Positions 22,675 through 34,121 of a stretch of DNA of 64,000 nt are shown in pieces. A model generated the notes under the pieces. The model worked only from the letters and a program-made list of their open reading frames with translations. It did not search any database and was not told the DNA's origin. Source of the DNA: Lepraria neglecta (Eukaryota; Ascomycota; Lecanoromycetes; Lecanorales; Stereocaulaceae); assembly GCA_033220425.1 (NCBI GenBank), contig CM065648.1, positions 3,286,001-3,350,000 on the forward strand, written 5' to 3'. Position numbers and translations under genes: made by a program. Within the stretch, counting starts at the first letter, position 1, and every line of letters begins with the position of its first letter.

Positions 22675-23183
22675 TTCAGAGACTTGTGATGGGATTCAGA
22701 TTATGGATTCGAATGCCAATTGATCAATGAAAATAAAACAACATAATAACAACAGTGCTGCTAAGGAGACGGCTCGATGGCCAGAAAAGATGAGAGAAGA
22801 CCGGCTTCTTGGTGCATAAGTTCACATTGAAGTAGATGAGGCTCGATTATATGGAGACGGCGTCAAAGGGGTAGCGATTAGCAATAACCGTCAAAAGAAA
22901 TCGAGTAGCAACAAACGGGTAGACGCGAGATGATAGAAGAGAATCATGTTCCTTTGTGCTAAGAATACCTTCCGTTTGGAATGACTCGTCCTTGATGGCT
23001 GCTTTGTCCTTGAGGACCCGACTTTTACTGTCGCGTGCTCTTTGTCCTTGGGAAAGAAGGGAAAGAAAGGAAAGACGGACTTGACGACTGGCCAAGACTG
23101 CGAAGGCGGAGATGAAGTTGAGGACATCAATGGCAATTGTAGACGATAAAAAGTTTGTTCATGCAGTTGCCAATATTAACCAA

Positions 23184-23720
23184 TGAGGGAATAGATGGTA
23201 TCTACTTGGCTCTTTGGAAGCCAAGACAGGTATAAATATTGAGATCCAGGGGGTTCTTTGATCTTTGATGAGCCCGAGCGCTTGGTTCTTTGGTTTCTTG
23301 GTTCTTCGGTTCCAGAGATTCGTCGCCGTCGCCGGCCAAGTGTTGGAGTTCTCATTTGAAAGGTCGTGACCAAAACTTGAGGGAATAACAGATGGTTATC
23401 TACTTGGCTCCTTGAAGCCAAGTCCATTTTGACATTCGGATCTAGACGAGGTCTTTGATGAAAATCTCAGTGTCACTCAATACAGACGTGTCACGTCCGT
23501 TGCCGTCACGGCCAAGTGATTGATGTCTTATTTGAATGGTCATACTCGTGACAAAACTCCAAATATGCCTCAAGCAGATGTGTAACTACATGGCTTCCGC
23601 GTGGCCAAATTGATTGCCGAGGGAATTCTCTACATGAGGCCTTAATGTCACTCAATGCAAGGCTTGTTCGCCGTTCGCGGCCAAGAGGAAGGAATTTCTT
23701 GTTTGGATTTGTTTGAGTGA
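23184..23720. repeat. Three diverged direct repeats, period about 194 bp, with internal palindromes
   Basis: Units start near 23184, 23378 and 23571. Each opens with an AGATG...CTAC segment followed by an inverted repeat around TTGGCT/AGCCAA; in unit 2 it is ACTTGGCT-6 nt-AGCCAAGT. Each later carries a second GC-rich palindrome ending CGGCCAAG, then a segment like TCTTATTTGAATGG. The units are perhaps 55-65% identical by eye. Confidence 0.6.
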
Positions 23721-23816
23721 GTTGTCAAGTGGAGGACCGCTGGTGAGGTGGTAAGACCTTGGAGAGATCGACTACGATCTTGGCTCGGGGCCCCTTTCCT
23801 AGCGGCTTGGCGTATA

Positions 23817-23822
23817 GATAAG
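23817..23822 (+). promoter_or_regulatory. GATAAG site upstream of the ammonium transporter
   Basis: Perfect HGATAR core (A-GATAAG), the binding consensus of AreA/NIT2-type nitrogen GATA factors. It lies about 640 bp before the transporter ATG. Ammonium permease genes are classic AreA targets, so the site is plausible but unproven. Confidence 0.4.
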
Positions 23823-24234
23823 GACCCCTTGAGCCAATCAGGCGGCATGGTTCCAAATAAAGCAAAGTCATCATGCATGCATCCCACATACGACGCGCCG
23901 AATGATGTTCCCATAACGTCACCTCTTACCAGCCAAGCATTGTAACCAATTACCGGGATGCTTCGAATTCTAACTCAGCGGGAAGTAAACGTCAATTCGG
24001 AAACTGTCTCCATACTCATATGGAAATTTTGCTTTTCTCCGTGGCCCGCACCAAAGGGAGCCCCGTACGTTGGCAGTTAGAGCATGTGGCACACGAGCCG
24101 CCATCGGCACAACATGAGGCTGCAGGTCTAGGGTGCGGGATAGCTCCCGGTAGGTGCATATTCGGCGTTGCGAATTGGCATTTCCCTTACGCCTCTTGGC
24201 TCAAATGCCATGCATAGAATTCGAGGCTTGGCCT

Positions 24235-24240
24235 GATAAG
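24235..24240 (+). promoter_or_regulatory. GATAAG site upstream of the ammonium transporter
   Basis: Second GATAAG (T-GATAAG), about 220 bp before the ATG. Two such sites in the promoter of an ammonium permease fit nitrogen catabolite control. Confidence 0.45.
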
Positions 24241-24362
24241 GAGCTCTCTGACCCGGCAAAATGACGGATCCCCATGACCTAGCAGACCATTGAGAGAAAA
24301 TAAAGCCAGCCAATTGCCCCCATGCCTCTCGTCTGCTTGACAACTGTCGCCAAGAGAGCTGC

Positions 24363-24370
24363 TATAAAAC
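24363..24370 (+). promoter_or_regulatory. TATA-like box of the ammonium transporter
   Basis: TATAAAAC lies 98 bp before the ATG at 24461, followed by a pyrimidine-rich stretch, as expected for a fungal core promoter. Confidence 0.5.
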
Positions 24371-24460
24371 CTCCCTCCTCCTTCTCTTTATATGTTCTAT
24401 ATTGCACCCGCGAGCCTCCACCACTTCTAGCTGAGCGTCTAACCAAGTGAAACCGCCATC

Positions 24461-26282
24461 ATGACGAGCTTTCCGGCTCCCAACGGCTTTGCTCCATACT
24501 ACTCATGGATTGGATCGCCTACCAGTTTCAATGGCACAAATTCCATCACTGGTGGTGACTCCTGTAAGACAAGCTTTCTCATATGCACAGGCCACACAAA
24601 TTCCCCGATGCAATATCCGCTGTGAAATTCATAATTTGGACTGACACTTCTCGCAGCCGTGGAGAATCTCAACCAATGGTTCACTTCAGGAGATCAGGCC
24701 TACATCATCGTGGCTTCGGCCATGGTGGTGGTCATGATACCGGGGCTAGGATTTCTTTACTCCGGTCTGGCGCGGCGAAAGTCTGCTCTTACTATGATAT
24801 GGGTCTGCATGGCCTCGTTTTCCGTCATTACTTTCCAATGGTATCTCTGGGGCTATTCACTGGCCTTCTCGGCACAAGGAACAAGCGGCTTCATTGGCGA
24901 TCTCAAGCACTTTGGTCTGACGAACACGCTCGGTGCCCCGAGTCCTGGCTCGCCGTTGATTCCGGAATTATTGTATAGTTTCTATCAGGTAAGGCCGATC
25001 TCGCTCTCGGAATCTCTCGAGGTATTGACCAATTGGTACAGCTGCAATTCTGTGCCACCACAGCTGCTATTGTTGCCGGTGCCGTCGCTGAGCGCGGCCG
25101 AGTGCTTCCATTCATGGTCTTCATATTCTGCTGGGCAACACTCGTCTACTGTCCCATCGCCTGCTGGGCATGGAACATCAACGGCTGGGGCTTCAAATAC
25201 GGCGTCATGGACTATGCCGGTGGCGGGCCCGTCGAAATCGGTTCCGGATTGTCTGCTCTCGCCTACTCCTTGGTCCTGGGCAAACGCCAGGAGAAAATGA
25301 TGGCTAATTTCCGCCCACACAACGTCTCCCTGATCGTCTTGGGCACCACATTCCTGTGGTTCGGATGGCTAGGATTCAACGGCGGTTCCTCGTTTGGTGC
25401 GAATCTCCGCGCCGTCCAGGCCTGCTGGAACACCAACTTGACTGCTATGTTCGCTGCTGCGTCGTGGACGATCCTCGATTGGAGATTGGCAAGGAAGTGG
25501 TCGATGGTCGGTTGGTGCTCAGGCGCCATCTCCGGTCTTGTCGCTGCCACCCCGGCCTCTGGATACTGCACTGCCTGGGGCTCAGTTATCCTAGGTGTGG
25601 TCGCAGGCATCGTGTGCAATTACAGCACTAAAAGTACGTGCCTTACCCATCATCCAATCCCTACCGCTTCTTGATCGTCCAACTAACCCCCTTCACAGTA
25701 AAATACTGGATCCGCATCGACGATGCGATGGATGTGTTCGCCGAGCACGGCGTAGCGGGCATGCTCGGCCTAATAGCCAACGCTCTCTTCGGCGCAACCT
25801 ACATCATCGGTCTCGACGGCGTCAACACCGGCATCATCACCGGCGGCTGGATCGACCACAATTGGCGACAACTCTACGTGCAAATCGCCTACATCTGCGC
25901 CGCCACAGGCTGGGCCTTCTCCATCTCCTATCTCCTAGCCATGGCCATAGATCACATCCCCGGCCTGCACCTCCGCGCCTCAGAAGAAGCCGAACTAATA
26001 GGCATGGACGACGACCAGCTTGGCGAGTTCGCGTACGATTATGTTGAGGTGAGGAGGGACTATCTCGCGTGGACGCCGACGACGAATGCGCCGCAGAAGG
26101 AGGAAGGCATCGATATGCCGCAACATGCACGACATGGTATTACGCAACAGAAGGATATGTTGATGGGCAAAGACCCGGATGGAAGCAGCGGCGACAGCAC
26201 TGGCGAGCAGCATACTGGTATTGGAGGAGATAGGCACGCTACGGCGTATGAGGAGAAGGAGGCGCATAAGAATCACGGATAG
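24461..26282 (+). CDS. mep: Ammonium transporter, Mep/Amt family
   Basis: Four exons (24461-24563, 24657-24988, 25042-25633, 25699-26282) encode 536 residues, the usual length for fungal Mep proteins. The protein moves ammonium across the plasma membrane through about 11 membrane segments. Diagnostic features are LNQWFTSGDQAYIIVASAM at the first segment, GLGFLYSGLARRKSAL, the Amt signature beginning DYAGGGPVEIGSG (residues 202-214), and AEHGVAGMLG with the second pore His at residue 359. At the first twin-His position there is Glu210, the state known from yeast Mep1/Mep3 rather than Mep2. The cytosolic tail is hydrophilic and His/Asp-rich. Splice sites are GT-AG throughout; the last intron has a clear ACTAAC branch. 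Two upstream GATAAG sites suggest nitrogen control. Confidence 0.95.
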
Positions 26283-26852
26283 GGTCGGCTGCCTGACTCT
26301 GGCTATTTGGCGGAGTGGCTTTTTCATTGGCAAGGGATGGAAAAATAATTCAGAATGTTGTATAACTGGAAGGTATCGCTTTGAATTTTTGGGATGGGCT
26401 GGATATTTCCCATGGCAAGTTTTGTGTATATGCTCACTTTGCTCGTATTCTATTTGTTTATTGTATACACTACAAACCATGAACGAACATGCACAGAACG
26501 ATATTTGGACATTCTTGATAACGTACATACCTCGCTCACTTGACCAGCTTAGTGGTTTCCGCCCACCGACCTGCCTTTTCGCCATTCAGTGTGTGGCAAT
26601 AGTCCCTAAGTTTGAGGGAGGTATCCTAGACTCTTTGCAAGAACACTTGCGCGACTTGCGCGAATGATCAAAATGCCCAGATGAGGCTTTTATTCATTCG
26701 CTTCGTGTTATCCAATGCTATGTATATTGTTGCTCTTGCTTTTCATGCTTTTGTATGTACTTTCCTCATCTCATGCCCCTATCACATGTATGGTAGAAAC
26801 CTTTTTTTGCTCAACTAGCCTCATCAACTGCATCCATATCCTCAGGCTTGAC
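26283..26852. other. Intergenic region between convergent genes
   Basis: Shared 3' flank of the ammonium transporter and glutamate decarboxylase genes. It is AT-rich with no supported gene; the 162-codon plus-strand frame crossing it overlaps the transporter tail and shows no protein family. Confidence 0.6.
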
Positions 26853-28649
26853 CTAACAAACAGTCCGATGAACCCCCTTACTCATCGGCCTCTGCGCCTT
26901 ATGCTTATTCTGATGATCAACCCCCTTACTCATGATCTGCTTCTCAATACTCGTCGACCCCGGCTGAAACGCCGCCAAATCCATCGGATCAGAATTCATC
27001 ATCTGTTCCGTCGTCGCTACAATGTCGGTAATCAATCTATCGAGCAGATCCATGCTCATGCTCTCCCTGACTACCACGCGGAGGATCTCTGTTTTCTCGC
27101 ATTTCGGGGGTAAGGGGTAGTTGGGGATGATGTATTGTTTCGCGCGGAGGAGAGTGGAGATGGTTTCTTGTTTGATGTGCGGGAATTCCTTTTGGAAAGT
27201 GTCGGAGAGGCGGAATGCAACGACGGGAAGACCGGCGTTGTAGTCGGCGCTGCTTTCGATTTCTTTGCTGAAAGAGACGTCTTTGGGATCATCCATTACG
27301 TGCTTACCCTTTGGACGGTGGATGTCGCTGACGCAGGTATACCAGCCTGTTGCTTCGAGAGATTTGCTAAGGAGACGAGCGTTGGCCAGGCAGTTCTCCA
27401 TGATGTCTCTGAAGCCTTTGAAGCCCAGATGGATCAGGTTGTAGTATTGGGCTATGATTTGGGCGCCGGGGCGGGAGAAGTTGAGCGTGTAGGATTCTTC
27501 GGTGCCGCCTAAGTAATGGAGTTCGAAGATTAAGTGCTTGGGGAGGAAGGACTCGTCGCGCCAGATGATCCAGCCTACGCCGGCATAGACGAGACCGAAT
27601 TTGTGGCCGGAGGTGTTTATGGACTTGACGCGGGGGAGTTCGAAGTTCCTACTCAGTGTTAGCTTGGACTTTGCCATATCTGTCATGAATCAAAGATGGG
27701 CTTACCACTTCGACCCACCAGCATGAGCATAAGTAAATGGAGCAATAAACCCTCCACTAGCAGCGTCTACATGAATAGGAATATCATTCCCAGTCTTCTT
27801 CTCATACTCATCCAGAATCTTCGAGATCTCTTCCACAGGCTCATAATGCCCTGTATACGTACTTCCCAGAATGACGAATACGCCAATAGTATTCTCATCG
27901 ATACTCTTCTTCACAAGCTCGGGGTCAAGTCTGAACAAGCTTTCCTCGCTGACGTCCAGGATCCGTGCCTCAACTTCGAAGTAGCGGGCGAATTTCTCCA
28001 ATGCTACTTGGGCGTTGGAGCCCATAATAATGTTGGGCTTGCCCTTGTCCTTACCCTCCTTGTCACGCTTTTCTTGCCAACGACGCTTCATAGCTAGACC
28101 GCCTAGATGGATGGCTTCAGAAGAGCCTGTAGTAGCAGATCCAATAGCCGTCTCGCCCTTCTGCACGCCCCAGAGGTGCGAGATAATTGAGACACAACGA
28201 GCGTGCATGGCCATCATAGCCGGATACTCATCCGCATCAGACATGTTCTTTGAAAGATTCTCCACCATCAAAGCTTCAGCTTCACGTTCCATGTATGTGC
28301 CCACGAAACTCGCCAAGTTGAGATTAGGCCTGCCATCGAGGTCCAATTCATCTTTCAACATCTGATGCACAGCATCCGCTGGGGCGCCCTCTTGTGGGAT
28401 CTTGAATTTGGAGATTTCCTGCTGCGAGGCATAGCGGGAGGAGTAGGGCGTAACGGTTGAGACGGCAGACTTGGTATGGACATGGTGTTTGTGGGCTTTG
28501 GAGGGGTGGTCGTGGAGGGTGTGGATGATTTCATCGGGGTCGACCTGGATAATGTTGGTTATTTCTCTGGAGTAATAAGCGGGTAAAGAAAGACTTGAGG
28601 TGGAGCAAGCTTTCTAGCTGGGGAAACTCACGTGTCGTGCAAGAGACAT
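26853..28649 (-). CDS. gad: Glutamate decarboxylase
   Basis: Three exons (28632-28649, 27706-28544, 26853-27648) encode 550 residues. The enzyme is PLP-dependent and converts L-glutamate to 4-aminobutyrate, feeding the GABA shunt in the cytosol. The first exon gives only MSLARH. Joining it across an 87-nt intron to VDPDEIIHTLHDHP keeps the frame; the nearer acceptor would not. Group II decarboxylase features are GSATTGSSEAIHLGGLAMKR, the PLP-contacting HVDAASGGF, and the Schiff-base lysine in SINTSGHKFG (Lys302). The C-terminus is Lys/His-rich. It is convergent with the ammonium transporter. Confidence 0.95.
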
Positions 28650-29110
28650 GGTGAAACTAGGGAGCAGAGGCAGCGTTGAGACTTGTTCTATTGAAGGTCG
28701 AGGGTCGAGGTTCGTGGAGGGAGCTTATGGGACTTTCGAGGGGTCTTATTGAGGTGGTAGAAGAGGTTGAAGAGGGGCAGCTGACCAAGATTCCACTTGA
28801 AGTGAATTATTAGCAGTGTGACCAATTTGAAGAGTTTAATTTGCCCTGCAAAACTTGGCAAACAGATCGACGGGCGACGTCATGCCGGCAATGCTTGAAA
28901 AGCTCCGGCTCTTCCGTGCACAACGTAGGCCTAAGCCTAACTCGAAGTATGCCTCCTTTTCTTAGGGTAGTGTAGGAATAATTGAGCTATCTGTGATCAA
29001 GAATGCCATGTGCACCTGCTCTCTATTGCAAAAGGGTATTGTACAATCAACGCTCGCTAAAGACGCTTCACCACAGAGCAGTCACAAAATCCAAAGACGT
29101 TGAGCACCTA
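28650..29110. other. Intergenic region
   Basis: Promoter side of glutamate decarboxylase and 3' flank of the channel gene, both on the minus strand. No gene or strong motif was seen. Confidence 0.5.
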
Positions 29111-32100
29111 CTAGAGCTCGATCAAGTCCACCTCAGAGAAATCAGGCGGACTCTTCCTATACACAACCCTCCCCTTCCCATCTAACCCCGTAAACTCGTT
29201 GCTAATCCAAATATGGCTCGAATAATCCTGCGTCCTTAGAATCTCATCATCACTAACCCCCAAATCATCCCTAGGGATCCAAATCACCGGCCTCCTCGCC
29301 CTCAACGCCTCATGTTGGAACGCGCGCTGGACCAGCTTATCGCGCTCATCGGGCGTGAGGTCCTCGATTTCGTCGTTGATGCCGGAGAAGAGCGCTTCGC
29401 CTATAGCGTTCGTGCCGGAACGACCTTGGGCTTCGAGGTCTTTTGGGGTGGGTGTGCGGAGATGATGGTATTGATGGCGCTGGCGAGGAGATTTGATGGA
29501 GGCTCCGCCCTGGGCGGGGGATTTGGGGTCCTTGTTTCGAGAACGGTCTGCCCAGGAATTTTTGGCGGGCATGAGATGGCCTACTGCTTCGGGGACGAGT
29601 TTACCTAGGTTTCTAGGATCGAGTCGTCCGCGGTCTTTGCGGGCTTCGATGTTTTGCATTTCGATGGCCTCCAGATCCCCATCTTCGCCTGCGGAGCGGC
29701 GCTCGCGCTCTTTGAGGACGTCGTTGATGTCGTCGCCCGGTTTTTCGGTCTCGTCTAAGTTCCATTGCCTTTCCTGGGCTCGTGCGAACTCTTCATCGCG
29801 CTCCACGGCCTCATCTTCTAGGGTGATGGGTAAGTATCTCAACAATGGGCCAAAGGACCTGTTGAGAAGCCATTGATAAATCAGGGTGAAGAAGAACACA
29901 ATGATCATGATGATGCCTTGGACCTTACAGGGTGTGCCATACGCCTCCCCGTTATCCCTTGCATCTGTCACAAGGAAGAACAGACCAACTAGAACAAGCT
30001 CCATAAAATACAAGCCTGTAAAGAGCTGATTGATCGCCGTTGGGAAGAGCAGGCCACCGGTATCGAAACGGAACTTGGTCACATAGAGCGTGTTGTAGCG
30101 GTAGACCAGCCAGAAGAGACTGAATGTGACGATGTTAAAGACGAGGATGAGCGGCGAAATGACGGAGTAAATCAACCCTAAATTAAGTTTAGTCATATGT
30201 TCTGCCTCATACCCGTTGGGCTGGGATAGCACTGACCAATGCAAGCCAAATTGGTGTACACGGGGAAGAAAGTTCCCCATTGCATGTCAGGCAGATTGAC
30301 CTGTCGCCGCCACTTTTGTCTCGCAGTACTGTCGAGCAGCGGAGCTAGAACGAACCATTCTATCAATTGCCAGACCTGGACAAGAGCTCCAGCGCTGACT
30401 GATAAGGCTTGTAGCAGTAAGTAGGAAAAGAAGTAGTTTGATGCTTTCGGCAGATTTGTGGCCAGAATAGATGGTGCGCTTTGCGGGCTATGAGCGAGCT
30501 CGTTGATGACAGTGGTGATTCCAGATGAGATGGAGACCACGAAAAAGACTTGAACAAACAGAAAGGTAAAGTAGTACCTCTGCACACTTAATTCCACAGC
30601 CATGCCCGTATGGTCACCTTGAGTCTTGGCGAGGAACCGTAGGATGAGGGGAAGGAGGACCAAGAGCAGAGCGAGAAGTGCTTGAGGCAGAATACCCTGG
30701 ATTATGGATCGAACCACTCCCGGGATTTTGTTGAGCCACTCTAACCACCTGAAAGTCAACGCCAGGTAATCAAGTTGTGATAATAGACCAGTAAACGTGA
30801 CGGGGAATGCCCATCCGATCACCATTCCCATAATGATGACAATGACAGCACCCGTCCGAACATAGGATTCCCACCATCTAATAGACATGTTGTTCCAAAT
30901 GACGTCGTCCGGAGAGATCTCCACGACCCTCGGCGCCATCTGGGCTGGTGTGTGGTGGCTGACAGCTTGACAAGCCATGTGCGCGGCAACTTGGTGATTG
31001 AATTGTATAAAGGCAGAGTTCATCAACGGATATTTTTCGGGCTCTCGCTGATCCTGCTCGATCTCCAGATTCAGGCGAGCTACTTCCATGCGACAGTAAT
31101 TGATTGTGTCGACCTTCTTTCCCAATAAGGGCAACGAAATCATCCATTGCCAGCCGAATATTGGAAGCCGCATGGTTTCGCGATCCTTGTCTTTTAGATA
31201 CTCCTTCCACAGCGGCTTCCCACCATTGGGGTCGTACTCTTCATTGAAGGCGATCGGGTATATCCGTGGCTTTTTCTGACCCTCCTTACTCTTTGTCGGT
31301 TTGGACTTTTTTGATGACTCGTTCCCCTTCTCTAGGCCTTTTTGGGAACCTGGGCCATTGACTGTTGCTTGAGGATTGCAGCCAGGTGTCATAGGACTCG
31401 GACGACCTAGTGGGAACTCATCTTCTTCTAAGCCGTGAGGGGTAGGACTGGGGATTCCATAGGGCATGACCTTTTTTCGCTCCCAGAACTTCAGCCTGGA
31501 CGTATGATTGTCATCCACTTCGCCAAGACGCTGGGGATTGTGCAGAACATCCGAGTTGACCGAGTCTCTGTTGACCCGAGAATCGACCGGCGCGCCATTG
31601 ATGCCTAGACCTTGATAATCCCGGTTAGGTTGTGACCCTGAATGTACTGCACCGTCTTGTGAAGTGCTTTGCCTGATCGTGGTATCATTTGATAATTCTC
31701 GTATGCTTGGGTGCTGATCTCGTCGACTCGCATCGTGGGCTCCATGGTGGCCAGCCTCGGGGGACACCGAGCGTGACCGCGAACCATCGAAGCTAAGATT
31801 AGCCCCTGCCTCCCCCCGAGCATCTGCTGTGTCGGGAACAAAGCCTCTTGTCGTGTTCAAACGCTCATCAACATCCCTTTCAACATTCCTCAAGCCGCCA
31901 AAGATAGTCTTCCCAATAGTACCGATTCCGTGCCCGACAGCATCTATACCCTGTCCTAAAACAGGAATCGGAACCAGACGCTTCTTCCGATCTTGGGACT
32001 GCTCCTTTGAAGGCTCGGTTGAAGACTCAGCTAGTGCATCGTCAATCGTGTGCCGCACTTGATGTGGATCGCCGGAGCTGATTCCATCGCCTTGTGCCAT

Positions 32101-33113
32101 GGCTAGCCCTTGGTCGTTGGAGGCCTTTATCTTGTCCTCTTTGGCGTTCTTTCCGCCTGCTTTCTTTGCCTCCTTCTTGACCTTTTCCAGATGAGCCTTC
32201 TTCGCGTTTCTTATCAAATTTGTTTCTGCCGACTCCAGAGCCCTAGCAAGGTTATTGCGTCGCTTGACTTTCTCGTTGAGCTCATCGAAATTACGATTGA
32301 TCCAAATGTTGCGGATTCCGCCCGGGAAAACGTCGTAAAGCCCATCGAGAGCCTCGAACGTACACCATTTTGTAGGTATGGCGGTGACAAGGACCGTTGT
32401 TGCTGAAGCACGCAGGCGATGTTGCGGTGAGGTCAGGTAAGCTTGGCGCAGACGAATGTAGCCTCTAAGCTCGTCAAAGAACACAAAACACGTGTAAACG
32501 ACCACGCCAACAGCCAGAACCAGATGAGCCCAATATCTATTGGGTTGCTGAGGACGTACATTGCCCCAGGCAAGCTGGTCCAGCCCTGTTACATTCTGCC
32601 AGTTGTTGTGGAAGTCTCCGACAGCGAACTTGGTCCCTCTGCCATGTACGATGTTTATCGGGAGGAGTATCGGCAGTATGACCAACGCCATGGGGACGAA
32701 GATCTTGAGTAGGGTTCTCAAGTAGCGTAGGAAGAAATAAGCGTCCAGTCCACATTTCTGTATAAAGTCTGAATTCGAAGTCTTGAACACCGGTATTATC
32801 CATTGCCAAAGCCCTTTCCGAGGTGCTTTGGTCTGCTCACGTTCGGGTACGAGGAAAGTGCGTGGCGTGCTGGTAAGTTGTTAGTGTCACTTAAAGGAGC
32901 TTTGCACAACACGGCTTACTAGATTCTGCTGAATCTGCTGTTCAGCAATAGAAAGAGTGCGAATTCGATACCGAAAATGGCGAGACCGGAGGCCAACGAA
33001 GCAAGGAATGTATCGAACGACTGCCCACTGCTCTTTGTAGCTTTTCCAGCAGTGCCGTTCAAAGCATTGCCAAGAGATATAGGCGACGATGATGGAGAGG
33101 CGGGAGAAGTCAT
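29111..33113 (-). CDS. CSC1/OSCA/TMEM63-type calcium-permeable channel (RSN1/PHM7 family)
   Basis: Three exons (32920-33113, 30237-32869, 29111-30177) encode 1,297 residues. The two introns are 50 and 59 nt; the second uses a GTCAGT donor. Order of parts: an N-terminal first membrane segment (FLASLASGLAIFGIEFALFL), a YTPRTFLVPE linker, two more segments with NRYWAHL between, then a long cytosolic loop. The loop contains VTAIPTKW, IWINRNFDEL and a large disordered insert rich in Ser and charged residues. The 7TM core follows (about residues 650-1030), then a PHM7_ext-like tail ending in VIWIPRDDLGVSDDEI. Members are osmotically or mechanically gated cation channels or trafficking factors in fungal membranes. 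The family call is firm; which of the paralogous fungal types this is cannot be told. Confidence 0.92.
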
Positions 33114-34121
33114 GTTGCTAAAGGAGAATGAAGGGCTGCGAACACGGACTTCAAGTAAAATTCAGCTTCTCATGAGCGTCGGTGTATGCCTAGACGACCA
33201 CCGGAGTCGCTTGAGCAGTGTTGCTTCGTAGTGGTCTGGTGGAATAGTCACGAGGCCCGAGGATGTACCTTGCGAGTTGGGAGAAAGAGCAATAAAAGGG
33301 AGTTGTGGGATCAAGGATTGTGCATGATTAAGTAGCAAGACGACACAACGCCAGGTCTGTGCTACCGGTAGAAGAACACAAAGCAATCCAAGAACCTGGT
33401 CTTGTATGACTTGTTTGTGGTTGCGGCAGGGGCTCTTTCTTGATTGACGGAGAGCCGTTGACGCCATTAAACAACGCCAAGGCTTTCTATTAATGCCCAT
33501 TATCAAACTTAGTGGCGCTAATCTTCAATCCAATGGGGTCTCACCCTTGCTCAGACGATTCACGGGATCAAATGTGGTACCAGATCGAAAATGTGTGAGG
33601 AGCAGACTCACCGTGATGACGTCTTCTGCGCTCAACCGAGCTCACTGAGACAGCTCCCGAGAGCTCCCAAGCATGGCTCAGTAGGGGTGCAGAGCCGCAG
33701 CGGGGCAGAATTTGTTGGCAGCGGGGCTGGAATGAGAAATTCATCGATGGTTTCAACAATCGCTCCGTGACATCTGCGTCCACCACGAGCATCGAAATCT
33801 AGAAGGTGAGAAGATGCAGAGGATCTCGCCCCGCGTTTGATATTGCTGCGCCCTACCACAATCCTTGCGCAGGTGTCAGATTGGTCAATTCCTGCAAAGC
33901 ATGACAAAGCCATGACCACGCAACCACTCAACCACTCAATTGCTTCTGAATGCCTAAAATACTACGAAAATTTGCTAACCCACAATCATGTAGACACTAC
34001 TAGCTATTACAGTGCGCCGCCTTTATCGTTCAAGCATACTGTTGGTCTCGCACCTCCACCGGGCTATACGGCCTACTTATAACATCCTACATCGCTCCCA
34101 CACTGCGACAAACTGGACAAG
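33114..34121. other. Divergent promoter region
   Basis: About 1 kb between the 5' ends of the channel gene and the hexokinase gene. No coding gene is supported and no outstanding motif was found. Confidence 0.55.

Larger units (their letters stand above)
22675..24460. other. Long divergent intergenic region upstream of the ammonium transporter
   Basis: This 1.8 kb lies between the 5' ends of two divergent genes. It contains three diverged direct repeats (23184-23720), two GATAAG sites, a CCAAT motif near 23833 and a TATA-like sequence close to the transporter start. No protein-coding gene was supported. Confidence 0.6.

Noticed and set aside
22847-23136. Two overlapping minus-strand frames of about 80 codons upstream of the Cys/His gene
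   Set aside because: No splice junction joins them to the gene and their composition is not protein-like; more likely 5' flank.
25595-26130. Arg/His-rich open frames overlapping the ammonium transporter
   Set aside because: They overlap the last transporter exons out of frame and have skewed composition typical of shadow frames.
26179-26667. 162-codon plus-strand frame over the transporter 3' end
   Set aside because: It starts inside the transporter coding region in another frame and shows no family or splice logic.
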